DNA of 64,000 bases from Betaproteobacteria bacterium UBA5216 (GTDB taxonomy: Bacteria; Pseudomonadota; Gammaproteobacteria; Burkholderiales; SG8-41), in the NCBI GenBank assembly GCA_002412495.1, contig DHVE01000125.1:79192-143191 (forward strand), in the 5' to 3' direction. This document shows, piece by piece, positions 7,811 to 16,762 of this stretch. The notes below the pieces were generated by a model. The model was not told where the DNA came from. It made no database searches and saw only the letters and a program-made list of their open reading frames with translations. Position 1 is the first letter of the stretch; the number at the start of each line of letters is the position of its first letter. Both the position numbers and the translations under genes were made by a program.

Positions 7811-10285
7811 ATGACTGAACCCACAACGCCCATTCCGTCCGCGCAGACTGCGCTACCGCACCAAATGCCGCTCCTGCCGCTGCGTGATGTGGTGGTCTTT
7901 CCGCATATGGTGATTCCGCTCTTTGTCGGGCGGCCCAAGTCGATCAAGGCGCTGGAAGCCGCGATGGAATCCGGCAAGAACATCATGCTGGTCGCACAGC
8001 GCTCGGCGGCCAAGGACGAGCCAGGCCCGGAAGATTTGTATGCGATTGGCGCTGTTGCCACGATTCTGCAAATGCTCAAGCTACCGGACGGTACCGTCAA
8101 GGTGCTGGTCGAAGGCGGGCAGCGCGCCCGTATCGCGGAAGTCACCGATGTCAAAACGCATTTCATGACCACGGTCACGCCGATTGAAATTGCAGTGGAT
8201 CAGGATCGCGAAGTCGAGGCGATGCGCCGCACCATGGTGCAGCAGTTTGATCAGTATGTGAAACTCAACAAAAAAATTCCGCCGGAAATTCTGACCTCCA
8301 TCGCGGGTATTGATGATGCCAGCCGCTTGGCCGACCAGATCGCCGCGCACCTGCCGCTGAAGCTCGAGCAGAAGCAGGAAGTGCTGGAGATGTTTGATGT
8401 CAAGGCGCGCCTCGATCACTTGCTGAAAGTGGTGGACGGCGAGCTCGATATTCTTCAGGTTGAAAAACGCATCCGCGGTCGCGTGAAGCGCCAGATGGAA
8501 AAATCACAGCGCGAGTATTACCTGAACGAACAGGTCAAGGCGATCCAGAAAGAACTCGGCGAAGGTGAAGAGGGCGCGGATCACGACGAAATGGGCAAGC
8601 GCATCAAGTCCGCGCGCATGCCCAAGGAGGCGCGCAAGAAAGCCGAGGCGGAACTGAAAAAGCTGAAGCTGATGTCGCCGATGTCCGCCGAGGCAACGGT
8701 CGTGCGCAACTATATCGATGCGATCACGTCATTGCCTTGGCGCAAGAAAAGCAAAATAAGCACCGATCTGACCGCCGCTGAAAAAGTGCTCGATCAGGAT
8801 CACGACGGACTGGAAAAGGTCAAGGAACGGATCATCGAATACCTCGCGGTGCAACAGCGCGTGGATAAAGTGAAGGCGCCGATTTTGTGCTTGGTGGGCG
8901 CGCCGGGCGTGGGCAAGACCTCGCTGGGGCAATCGATCGCGCGCGCGACGAATCGCAAGTTTGTGCGCATGGCGCTGGGCGGCGTGCGCGACGAAGCCGA
9001 AATCCGCGGCCATCGCCGTACGTATATCGGTTCCATGCCGGGTAAGATTCTGCAAAACATGTCCAAGGTGGGCGTTCGTAACCCCTTGTTTTTATTGGAC
9101 GAAGTGGACAAGCTCGGGCAGGATTTCCGCGGCGACCCGTCGAGTGCGCTGCTGGAAGTGCTCGATCCGGAGCAGAACCACACGTTTGTCGATCATTACG
9201 TCGAAGTCGAATACGACTTGTCGGATGTGATGTTCGTCGCGACGGCCAATACGCTGAATATTCCCCCGGCGTTGCTGGACCGCATGGAAGTCATCCGGTT
9301 GTCGGGTTACACGGAAGACGAAAAGGTCAAAATCGCGCAAAACCACTTGCTCGCGAAACTGATCAAGAACCACGGTTTGAAGCCGGACGAAATCACGGTT
9401 TCGGAAAGTGCGATTCGCGACATCGTGCGCTACTACACGCGCGAGGCTGGCGTGCGGGCGCTGGAGCGCGAGTTGTCCAAGATTTGCCGCAAGGTGGTCA
9501 AGGAGTTGGTGAAGGCCGATACCAAGGGTGAAAAGAGCGAGAAGGGTGAAAAGACCGACAAGGCAGTGGAGAAGCTGCGTAAAGTGACCGTGTCCGCCCG
9601 CAACCTCGACAAATACTGCGGTGTGCGCCGCTATAGTTACGGCATGGCTGAGAAGAAAAACCAGGTAGGCCAGGTCAATGGACTGGCATGGACCGAAGTG
9701 GGTGGCGAGTTGCTGTCCATCGAGGCGATCATGATGCCCGGCAAAGGCAAAATGACGACCACGGGCAAACTCGGGGAGGTCATGCAGGAGTCCGTGCAAG
9801 CCGCGCTGTCGGTAGTGCGCAGCCGTTCGGAACGCTTGGGCATCAACCCGGATTTTTATCAAAAAAGCGACATCCACATTCACTTGCCGGAAGGCGCAAC
9901 GCCCAAGGACGGCCCGAGCGCGGGCGTGGGCATTTGCACTGCGATGGTGTCCATGCTGACGGGCATACCCGTACGCGCCGATGTGGCGATGACCGGCGAG
10001 ATCACGCTGCGTGGCGAAGTGCTGCCCATCGGCGGGCTGAAAGAGAAACTGCTCGCGGCGCACCGTGGCGGCATCAAGATGGTGTTGATCCCCGAGGAAA
10101 ACGTGAAAGATCTCGTGGAGATTCCCGACAACATCAAGAACAAGCTCGACATACAGCCGATCAGGTGGATCGACACCGCACTCGAACTCGCGCTGGAACG
10201 CAAACCGCAGCCGTTGCCGGATCAGCCTGCGGCCGCAGCACCCGCGCCAGCACCTGCGCCGGTGACGGACGCCGTCAAACATTAA
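7811..10285 (+). CDS. lon: ATP-dependent protease La (Lon)
   Basis: An 824-residue LonA. It has an N-terminal substrate-binding domain (LPLLPLRDVVVFPHMVIPL), an AAA+ domain with Walker A GAPGVGKTS near residue 362, and a C-terminal Ser-Lys protease domain with the catalytic Ser in KDGPSAGVGI. A Lys/Glu/Gly-rich low-complexity insert (about residues 568-590, including KGEKSEKGEK) sits between the AAA+ lid and the protease domain. The C-terminus is an Ala-Pro-rich tail. It degrades misfolded and regulatory proteins in the cytoplasm. A sigma-32 type promoter precedes it. Confidence 0.97.
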   Translation: MTEPTTPIPSAQTALPHQMPLLPLRDVVVFPHMVIPLFVGRPKSIKALEAAMESGKNIMLVAQRSAAKDEPGPEDLYAIGAVATILQMLKLPDGTVKVLVEGGQRARIAEVTDVKTHFMTTVTPIEIAVDQDREVEAMRRTMVQQFDQYVKLNKKIPPEILTSIAGIDDASRLADQIAAHLPLKLEQKQEVLEMFDVKARLDHLLKVVDGELDILQVEKRIRGRVKRQMEKSQREYYLNEQVKAIQKELGEGEEGADHDEMGKRIKSARMPKEARKKAEAELKKLKLMSPMSAEATVVRNYIDAITSLPWRKKSKISTDLTAAEKVLDQDHDGLEKVKERIIEYLAVQQRVDKVKAPILCLVGAPGVGKTSLGQSIARATNRKFVRMALGGVRDEAEIRGHRRTYIGSMPGKILQNMSKVGVRNPLFLLDEVDKLGQDFRGDPSSALLEVLDPEQNHTFVDHYVEVEYDLSDVMFVATANTLNIPPALLDRMEVIRLSGYTEDEKVKIAQNHLLAKLIKNHGLKPDEITVSESAIRDIVRYYTREAGVRALERELSKICRKVVKELVKADTKGEKSEKGEKTDKAVEKLRKVTVSARNLDKYCGVRRYSYGMAEKKNQVGQVNGLAWTEVGGELLSIEAIMMPGKGKMTTTGKLGEVMQESVQAALSVVRSRSERLGINPDFYQKSDIHIHLPEGATPKDGPSAGVGICTAMVSMLTGIPVRADVAMTGEITLRGEVLPIGGLKEKLLAAHRGGIKMVLIPEENVKDLVEIPDNIKNKLDIQPIRWIDTALELALERKPQPLPDQPAAAAPAPAPAPVTDAVKH

Positions 10286-10322
10286 TACTCGCCAGGGTCA
10301 CTGTTTATATTGCATGCCGACC

Positions 10323-10352
10323 TTGGCTAAATGCCCGGAAATACGCTAAAAT
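10323..10352 (+). promoter_or_regulatory. Sigma-70 type promoter for the tRNA-Val/tRNA-Asp unit
   Basis: TTGGCT at 10323-10328 and TAAAAT at 10347-10352 are separated by 18 bases and lie about 38 bases before tRNA-Val. No gene starts between here and the tRNAs. Confidence 0.55.
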
Positions 10353-10389
10353 CCGCGTCTTTGCCGCACGCCGGGCGTGTCGGAGTTCC

Positions 10390-10465
10390 GGGTGCTTAGC
10401 TCAGTTGGTAGAGCGTCGCCCTTACAAGGCGAATGTCGGCGGTTCGAACCCGTCAGCACCCACCA
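10390..10465 (+). tRNA. tRNA-Val (UAC)
   Basis: A 76-base cloverleaf. The acceptor stem GGGTGCT pairs with AGCACCC and CCA is encoded. The anticodon stem TCGCC/GGCGA flanks the loop CTTACAA with anticodon TAC at 10423-10425. GGTTCGAACC forms the T arm. Confidence 0.97.
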
Positions 10466-10502
10466 GGTAACAAGGGCAAGTCGAGTACGCACGAGTAGTA
10501 GA

Positions 10503-10579
10503 GGAGTGGTAGTTCAGTTGGTTAGAATACCGGCCTGTCACGCCGGGGGTCGCGGGTTCGAGTCCCGTCCACTCCGCCA
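10503..10579 (+). tRNA. tRNA-Asp (GUC)
   Basis: A 77-base cloverleaf 37 bases after tRNA-Val. The anticodon stem CCGGC/GCCGG flanks the loop CTGTCAC with anticodon GTC at 10537-10539, and CCA is encoded. It is probably co-transcribed with tRNA-Val and ended by the hairpin at 10593. Confidence 0.97.
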
Positions 10580-10592
10580 ATAATGTCATGTC

Positions 10593-10623
10593 AAAAGGGC
10601 GAACTCAGGTTCGCCCTTTTTTG
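10593..10623 (+). terminator. Rho-independent terminator after the tRNA pair
   Basis: An 11-base perfect stem AAAAGGGCGAA/TTCGCCCTTTT with a 6-base loop continues into a run of T. It lies 13 bases after tRNA-Asp and 18 bases before ppiD, so it separates the tRNA unit from ppiD. Confidence 0.85.
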
Positions 10624-10640
10624 TTGAGGGCGATGCAATC

Positions 10641-12551
10641 ATGTTTGACTGGATACACAAAAACCGGCGATTCGCACAGGCTGTTTTGGCGATTATCTTT
10701 CTGCCGTTTGCGTTTGTCGGCGTGGATTCCTATTTTCGTGGATCCGAGGCAACTACGCCGGTGGCTTCGGCGGGCGGGCAGAACATCACGCAGCAGGAGT
10801 TCAATCTTGCACTGCGCGAACGCCAGGAGCAGTTGCAGAACATGAGCGGCGGACGCCTGGATCCGGCGATTCTCGACAATCCCGAATTGCGTTTAAACGT
10901 GGTCGAAGCGCTGGTGAACCAGCGGCTATTGCTGGGGCAGGCTCTGCGCAGCAACCTGACCACGACCGACCAGCAATTGCGTGCAATGCTCGAACAGGCG
11001 CCGGTGTTTCAGGATAACGGCAAGTTTTCCCTGGATATGTACAACCAATATTTGAAAAACCGCGGCAAAAGTGCCGTGGAGTTCGAAGCTGAATTGCGCC
11101 ATGATTTATTGATGCGTCAATTGGATGATGCCTATAGCGATTCTCACTTTTTGCCGCGCACCGTAATTCAGCGCGTGGTGAAGCTCACTGAAACCCAGCG
11201 CGAAACCAGCACCTTTACCTACGCGCCGGAGCAATTCGAAGCGAAGGCAACCATCGAAGACGGCGCCGTCAAGAAGCACTACGACAGCCGTCAGGACGAG
11301 TTTCGCGTGCCCGAACAGGTGCGCGTGGAAACCGTTACGTTATCAATTGATTCGCTGTTGCCGACGACCACGGTCGACCCCGAGGAAGTAAAAAAAGCGT
11401 ACGATGACTTTGCCAGCAAGAACCAGGTGCAGGAGACCCGCAGCGCAAGCCACATATTGATAACCGCGGATGCCAAGGCCCCCGCCGAAGACAAACAAAA
11501 AGCCAAGGCAAAAGCCGAGGATCTGCTGAAGCAGATCAAGGCGAAGCCGGCGAGCTTTGCCGAACTGGCCAAGGCGCACTCGCAGGATCCCGGCTCCGCC
11601 GAAAAAGGCGGCGATCTGGGATCGTTCAAGCGCGGCGACATGGTCAAGGCGTTTTCGGCGGCTGCGTTTGAGATGAAAGTGGGCGAGGTCACCGGACCGG
11701 TGGAGACGGAATATGGCTATCACATCATCAAACTGACGGGCGTCAAAGAAGGAAAGTCGCCGTCATTCGAGTCGATGAGCGCGCAACTCGAAACCGAACT
11801 GAAACGCCAGCGCGCGGGCAAGAAATTCGCCGAGATGGCGGAACAGTTCAACAACATCGTGTTCGAACAATCCGAAAGTCTCAAGGCTGCGGCGGATTTT
11901 GCCAAGGCGTCCGTGCAGCAAAGCGAATGGTTTTCGCGCAACGCCCCGGCTAAAGACCCGAAGCTGGCGCATCAGAAATTAATCCAGGCAATTTTTTCGG
12001 ACGAAGTGCTGAAAAACAAGCGCAATACGGAAGCAGTCGAAGTTGCGCCCGGCACGCTGGTGGCCGCGCGCTTGCTGGAGCATAAACCCTCGGTGATTCG
12101 CCCGTTTGACGAGGTGAAAGGTGAAATTGCCACGCGCTTGCAACGGCAGCGCGCCACGCAACTCGCCGCGCAGGAAGGCCGCGCGGCGCTCGAGAAACTG
12201 CGTCAGGGTAAGGATGCGGAAATCAAGTGGGGCGACTCGCAACTGGTGAATTTTTCGACGCAAATCAAGGGTTTGAGTGAAGACGTGCGCAGACAAGTCT
12301 TGCGCACTGATATCGCGAAGTTGCCTGCCTACGCGGGCGTGGAGTCGCCGTTGGGCTACACGCTAGTCCGCATCACGCGCGCTATTGAGCCCGAGAAACT
12401 GGACGCCGAAAAGGAAAAAAATCTCGCTCAGGCCATGCAGCAGGCGGCCGGCCAGGAGCAATTTGCCGCGTACCTTGCGAGCCTGAAGCAAAAAGGCGAT
12501 GTGAAAATCCGCAAGGAACAACTGGTCGAGAAAAAAGAGAAAGACAAGTAA
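10641..12551 (+). CDS. ppiD: PpiD-like membrane-anchored periplasmic prolyl isomerase
   Basis: A 636-residue protein. It has a short cytoplasmic start (MFDWIHKNRRFAQ) and one membrane segment (residues about 14-30), then a SurA-N-like chaperone domain. The parvulin domain lies at about 268-370 (SASHILI, GGDLGSFKRGDMV, EYGYHIIKL). A C-terminal chaperone-like part ends in a Lys/Glu-rich tail. It is expected to help outer-membrane and secreted proteins fold at the periplasmic face of the inner membrane. The position after lon matches the lon-ppiD neighbourhood of other proteobacteria. It converges with fabI. Confidence 0.92.
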   Translation: MFDWIHKNRRFAQAVLAIIFLPFAFVGVDSYFRGSEATTPVASAGGQNITQQEFNLALRERQEQLQNMSGGRLDPAILDNPELRLNVVEALVNQRLLLGQALRSNLTTTDQQLRAMLEQAPVFQDNGKFSLDMYNQYLKNRGKSAVEFEAELRHDLLMRQLDDAYSDSHFLPRTVIQRVVKLTETQRETSTFTYAPEQFEAKATIEDGAVKKHYDSRQDEFRVPEQVRVETVTLSIDSLLPTTTVDPEEVKKAYDDFASKNQVQETRSASHILITADAKAPAEDKQKAKAKAEDLLKQIKAKPASFAELAKAHSQDPGSAEKGGDLGSFKRGDMVKAFSAAAFEMKVGEVTGPVETEYGYHIIKLTGVKEGKSPSFESMSAQLETELKRQRAGKKFAEMAEQFNNIVFEQSESLKAAADFAKASVQQSEWFSRNAPAKDPKLAHQKLIQAIFSDEVLKNKRNTEAVEVAPGTLVAARLLEHKPSVIRPFDEVKGEIATRLQRQRATQLAAQEGRAALEKLRQGKDAEIKWGDSQLVNFSTQIKGLSEDVRRQVLRTDIAKLPAYAGVESPLGYTLVRITRAIEPEKLDAEKEKNLAQAMQQAAGQEQFAAYLASLKQKGDVKIRKEQLVEKKEKDK

Positions 12552-12626
12552 CCTTTCGCGGGCCGTTGCCGCACCGCCGGGCGTGGCCATGGCGCGGTGG
12601 CGAGCGCGGTCGTGGTCCGTTCGTGG

Positions 12627-13439
12627 TTACTGCGCCGCGAGGCCCCCCATGCCGCCGACCACGGTATTGAAACCCGCATCCACATAGGTAATTTCGCCGG
12701 TGATGCCGCTGGCGTAATCCGACAGCAAAAACGCGGCGGCGTTGCCCACGTCCTCGATAGACACATTGCGTCGCAGAGGCGCGTTTTCTTCGACGAATTT
12801 GAGTATTTTGCCGAAGCCGCCAATGCCGGCAGCGGCCAGCGTCTTGATCGGTCCGGCTGAAATGCCGTTGACGCGTATGCCCTTGGGCCCGAGATTCTGC
12901 GCGAGGTAACGCACGTTGGCTTCCAGGCTCGCCTTCGCCAGCCCCATCACGTTGTAGTTGGGTACCGTGCGTTTTGCGCCCAGGTAGGTCAGCGTCAGCA
13001 CCGCGGCTTTACGGCCTTCCATCATTGGTAGCGCGGCCTTGGACAACGCGGCAAGGCTATAGGAACTCACGTCATGCGCCACGCGAAAGGCTTCCCGCGA
13101 CAAGCCGTCCAGTAGATCGCCCTTCAGCGCCTCGCGCGGTGCAAAAGCAATGGAGTGAACCAGGCCATCCAATCCGTCCCATTGTCCGCGCAATTCCTCG
13201 AATAGCTTGCTGATTTGCGTATCGTCGGCTACGTCGCAGGGCAGTACCGGTGCCGCGCCGAATCCCGCCGAACTGAACTCCTTTGCCAGATCGACCACCC
13301 GCCCCTTGATGTCCTCGCCCTGATACGTAAAGGCGAGTTGCGCGCCCTCGCGATGCGCCGCGCGCGCGATGCCGTATGCAATCGAGCGATTGGACAGCAG
13401 GCCGGTGATCAGGATTTTTTTGTTTTGCAGCAGGGGCAT
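12627..13439 (-). CDS. fabI: Enoyl-[acyl-carrier-protein] reductase (NADH)
   Basis: A 270-residue short-chain dehydrogenase of FabI type. It has the divergent nucleotide motif GLLSNRSIAYGIA, and the active-site Tyr and Lys spaced by six residues in YNVMGLAKA. It reduces enoyl-ACP in the last step of fatty-acid elongation. The start at 13439 is preferred because AAGGGA precedes it correctly; an in-frame ATG five codons upstream overlaps this ribosome-binding site and is unlikely to be used. It converges with ppiD, with about 75 bases between the stops. Confidence 0.95.
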   Translation of the reverse strand: MPLLQNKKILITGLLSNRSIAYGIARAAHREGAQLAFTYQGEDIKGRVVDLAKEFSSAGFGAAPVLPCDVADDTQISKLFEELRGQWDGLDGLVHSIAFAPREALKGDLLDGLSREAFRVAHDVSSYSLAALSKAALPMMEGRKAAVLTLTYLGAKRTVPNYNVMGLAKASLEANVRYLAQNLGPKGIRVNGISAGPIKTLAAAGIGGFGKILKFVEENAPLRRNVSIEDVGNAAAFLLSDYASGITGEITYVDAGFNTVVGGMGGLAAQ

Positions 13440-13587
13440 GTTGTTTCCCTTCAATGCATTGGGTGAGCGTGAGCGCGCGCGGGGCGCGCAAGTGTTGGTA
13501 TCGTGTCGGAAGATTATAGCCCATGGGCCCGTGTCCCGACCTTGCCCGCATGACGCGCGGGCGTGGTTTGGGATACACTTTGTCGCG

Positions 13588-15786
13588 ATGCCGACACGCT
13601 CTTATTGCCTCATTGCGCTTCTGGCCGCCTGGCTGCTGGCAGGTTGCGGCGATGGCGTTTGGAATAACCCTTATCGCGGTGGCGATGCTGGCGCGAATAT
13701 TCTCTATTCAGCCTTCGCGGAGCGCCCCAAACACTTCGACCCAGTGCAGGCGTACAGTGAAAATGAATATGCGTTCATCGGCAATATTTATCAGCCGCCG
13801 CTGCAATACCATTACCTGAAGCGGCCGTATGAACTGATCCCGTATGCCGCCTCGGACATGCCCAAACCGCTCTATCTCGACGCGCAGGGTAACGCACTGC
13901 CCGAGGACGCGCCGGCCGACCGAGTGGCGTTTAGTGAATACGTGATTCGCATCCGGCCGGGTATTCGTTACCAGCCGCACCCGGCGTTTGCCGTGGATGC
14001 GGCGGGCAAGCCGGTGTATGCCGATCTCACGCGCGAGCGCTTGCGAGGCGTGCACACCATCAGTGACTTCCGGCAGCAAGGCACGCGCGAACTGGTGGCC
14101 GCCGACTACGTGCATCAGATCAAGCGATTGGCGCATCCGCGCTTGCATTCGCCGATACTGGGACTCATGGCAGATTACATAGTCGGGCTGAAGGAACTTG
14201 CGGCGACCCTGCAAAAAGCGGCGAAAGCGTTGCCCTCCGGCGCCTTTGTCGATCTCGCGCCGCATGCGCTTGAGGGCGCCCGCGTCGTTGACCGCTATAC
14301 CTACGCCGTGCGGGTGAAGGGCAAATACCCGCAGTTCCTGTACTGGCTTGCGATGCCGTTTTTCTCGCCGGTGCCACCCGAGGTGGAGCGATTTTACGGA
14401 CAGCCGGGCATGGCCGAAAAGAACATTACACTGGACTGGTTTCCGGTCGGCACCGGGCCTTACATGTTGACGGTGAATAATCCCAATCGACAGATGGTGC
14501 TGGAGCGGAATCCGCATTATCAGGGGGCGGTGTATCCCGCTGAAGGCGCACCGGATGATGCCGAGGCCGGACGTTTAAAAGATGCCGGGAACGCTTTGCC
14601 GTTTATCGACAAGGTCGTGTTCAGCCTGGAAAAGGAACAGATTCCGTACTGGAACAAGTTTCTGCAAGGTTACTTTGATACCTCCGGCATCAGTTCCGAC
14701 ACCTTTGATCAGGCAGTGCAGTTTTCCGGTCAGGGTGATGTTACGCTGTCAGAGGAAATGCAGGCGCGCGGCATACGGTTGCAGACATCAACGGCGACCA
14801 GCGTGTTTTACATGGGCTTTAATCTGCTGGATCCGGCTGTCGGCGGCTACACAGAGCAGGCGCGGAAACTGCGGCAGGCAATTACCATCGCGATCGATCA
14901 GGAAGAATATATTTCGATTTTTCGCAATGGCCGAGGATTACCGGCGCACGGGCCGATCCCGCCGGGCATATTTGGCTATCGCGAAGGCGCGGACGGGATC
15001 AACCCGCACGTGTACGACTGGGTGGAGGGAAAGCCCAGACGTAAATCCATCGAGGCGGCAAAGCAGCTGCTGACAGAAGCGGGTTTTCCGAACGGACGCG
15101 ATGCCAAGTCTGGGCAACCGCTGCTGATCAATCTGGATACCTCGCAAACCGGCCCGGCCGCCAAGGCGATGCTCGACTGGTACGTTAAGCAGTTCGACAA
15201 GATCGGCGTGCAGCTGGTGGTGCGCGCGACGGATTACAACCGATTTCAGGACAAGTTGCGCAACGGCAGCGTGCAGATGTATTTCCTGGGTTGGAACGCC
15301 GATTACCCGGACCCGGAAAATTTCATGTTTTTGCTGCACGGCCCGCAGAGCAAGGTGAAAATCGCCGGCGAAAATGCATCGAACTACGCCAATCCTGAGT
15401 ACGACAAACTGTTCGATCAAATGAAGCACATGCCGAATAGTCCAGAGCGCCAGGTCATCGTCGATCGCATGGTCGATATATTGCGTGCCGACGTGCCGTG
15501 GGTGTGGAGCTGGTTCCCGAAGGATTACACGCTGCGGCACGGCTGGCTATACAACAGCAAACCCAACAAGATGGCGCATAACACGCTGCAATATTTGCGC
15601 ATCGATGCCGCGCGCCGCGCCGAATTGCGCCATGCGTGGAATCGTCCCAATGTGTGGCCGGTGATCCTGATCCTTTTGATCGTCGCGCTGAGTTTCATAC
15701 CCGCGATACAGGCGTTCCGCCGGCGCGAGCGTGCCACGGCTACGCAGGCGCACGCCACACACGTAGCGGCGGAGGCGAAGCCATGA
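13588..15786 (+). CDS. Peptide-type ABC transporter substrate-binding lipoprotein with C-terminal membrane segment
   Basis: A 732-residue family 5 solute-binding protein (SBP_bac_5: Opp/Dpp/Yej group). The start at 13588 gives a lipoprotein signal with lipobox LLAGC, Cys20. Family blocks include HFDPVQAYSENEYAFIGNIYQPPLQYH and, near residue 290, GTGPYMLTVNNPNRQMVLERNP broken into shorter recognisable parts. The C-terminus is odd: residues about 690-712 (VWPVILILLIVALSFIP) form a hydrophobic segment, so the receptor may be tied to the membrane at both ends. Its stop overlaps the first permease start (ATGA). The substrate is probably an oligopeptide but is not proven. Confidence 0.88.
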   Translation: MPTRSYCLIALLAAWLLAGCGDGVWNNPYRGGDAGANILYSAFAERPKHFDPVQAYSENEYAFIGNIYQPPLQYHYLKRPYELIPYAASDMPKPLYLDAQGNALPEDAPADRVAFSEYVIRIRPGIRYQPHPAFAVDAAGKPVYADLTRERLRGVHTISDFRQQGTRELVAADYVHQIKRLAHPRLHSPILGLMADYIVGLKELAATLQKAAKALPSGAFVDLAPHALEGARVVDRYTYAVRVKGKYPQFLYWLAMPFFSPVPPEVERFYGQPGMAEKNITLDWFPVGTGPYMLTVNNPNRQMVLERNPHYQGAVYPAEGAPDDAEAGRLKDAGNALPFIDKVVFSLEKEQIPYWNKFLQGYFDTSGISSDTFDQAVQFSGQGDVTLSEEMQARGIRLQTSTATSVFYMGFNLLDPAVGGYTEQARKLRQAITIAIDQEEYISIFRNGRGLPAHGPIPPGIFGYREGADGINPHVYDWVEGKPRRKSIEAAKQLLTEAGFPNGRDAKSGQPLLINLDTSQTGPAAKAMLDWYVKQFDKIGVQLVVRATDYNRFQDKLRNGSVQMYFLGWNADYPDPENFMFLLHGPQSKVKIAGENASNYANPEYDKLFDQMKHMPNSPERQVIVDRMVDILRADVPWVWSWFPKDYTLRHGWLYNSKPNKMAHNTLQYLRIDAARRAELRHAWNRPNVWPVILILLIVALSFIPAIQAFRRRERATATQAHATHVAAEAKP

Positions 15787-16760
15787 CTTCGTACCTGATT
15801 CGTCGCGCGGTGTACGGATTTTTCATCCTGGTGCTGGTGAATCTGCTGACGTTTGCGCTGTTTTTTTTCGTCAATTCGCCCGACGACATGGCACGTGCGC
15901 AACTGGGCGCGAAGCGCGTGACTGCTGATGCCATTACCAAGTGGAAGCAGGAGCGGGGGTACGATAAGCCTCTGATATTAAACACAAATTCAAGTGGCGC
16001 TGGCGTGGTGACGAATACCATTTTTTTCGACAAATCGGTGAAGCTGTTTGTGTTTGATTTCGGCAGATCCGATCAGGGCCGCGATATCGGCTACGACATC
16101 GGTACTCGCATGTGGGCGAGTCTTGCGATTGCGCTGCCGGTATTTGTAGTCGGGCTGCTGGTCACCGTGACGTTCGCGCTGCTGATGACGCTGTTTCGCG
16201 CGACTTATGTCGATTTCTGGGGCGTGGTAATTTGCGTGGCGATGATGTCAATTTCCTCGCTGTTCTACATCATCGGCGGCCAGTTCGTCATCGGCAAGTT
16301 GTGGAGCCTTGTGCCGATTTCCGGTTACGACGAGGGGTTTTCGGCGTTCAAGTTCCTGATCTTGCCCATGGTAATCGGCGTGCTCGGCGGCATCGGCGCC
16401 AGTACGCGCTGGTACCGCACCATCTTCCTCGAAGAAATCAGCAAGGATTACGTTCGCACCGCGCGCTCCAAAGGTCTGCCGGAACTGCGGGTGCTGTTCC
16501 GGCACGTGCTGCAAAACGCGATGATTCCAATCTTGACGGGCGTGGTGGTGGTTATTCCCACGCTGTTTCTTGGCTCGCTGATCATGGAGTCGTTTTTCAG
16601 TATTCCGGGGCTTGGAAGCTACACCATTGATGCCATACAGTCGCAGGATTTCGCCATCGTGCGGGCCATGGTATTTCTGGGTTCGGTTCTTTATATCACC
16701 GGCCTGATTCTGACGGATATTTCGTACACGCTGGCGGATCCGCGCGTGAGGTTCGAGTAG
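15783..16760 (+). CDS. ABC transporter permease (DppB/YejB-like)
   Basis: A 325-residue inner-membrane permease of the binding-protein-dependent family. It starts with the typical MTSYLIRRAVYGFFILVLVN membrane segment. The cytoplasmic EAA loop for contact with the ATPase lies near residue 225 (FLEEISKDYVRTARSKGLPE). The start at 15783 overlaps the preceding receptor stop by four bases. An insert after the first membrane segment (AKRVTADAITKWKQERGYDKP) is normal for this group. It forms the channel with the following permease. Confidence 0.9.
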   Translation: MTSYLIRRAVYGFFILVLVNLLTFALFFFVNSPDDMARAQLGAKRVTADAITKWKQERGYDKPLILNTNSSGAGVVTNTIFFDKSVKLFVFDFGRSDQGRDIGYDIGTRMWASLAIALPVFVVGLLVTVTFALLMTLFRATYVDFWGVVICVAMMSISSLFYIIGGQFVIGKLWSLVPISGYDEGFSAFKFLILPMVIGVLGGIGASTRWYRTIFLEEISKDYVRTARSKGLPELRVLFRHVLQNAMIPILTGVVVVIPTLFLGSLIMESFFSIPGLGSYTIDAIQSQDFAIVRAMVFLGSVLYITGLILTDISYTLADPRVRFE

Positions 16761-16762
16761 CC

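Noticed and set aside
9092..10282. Open frame of about 400 codons antisense to lon
   Set aside because: It mirrors the lon coding frame and has no homology or start signals.
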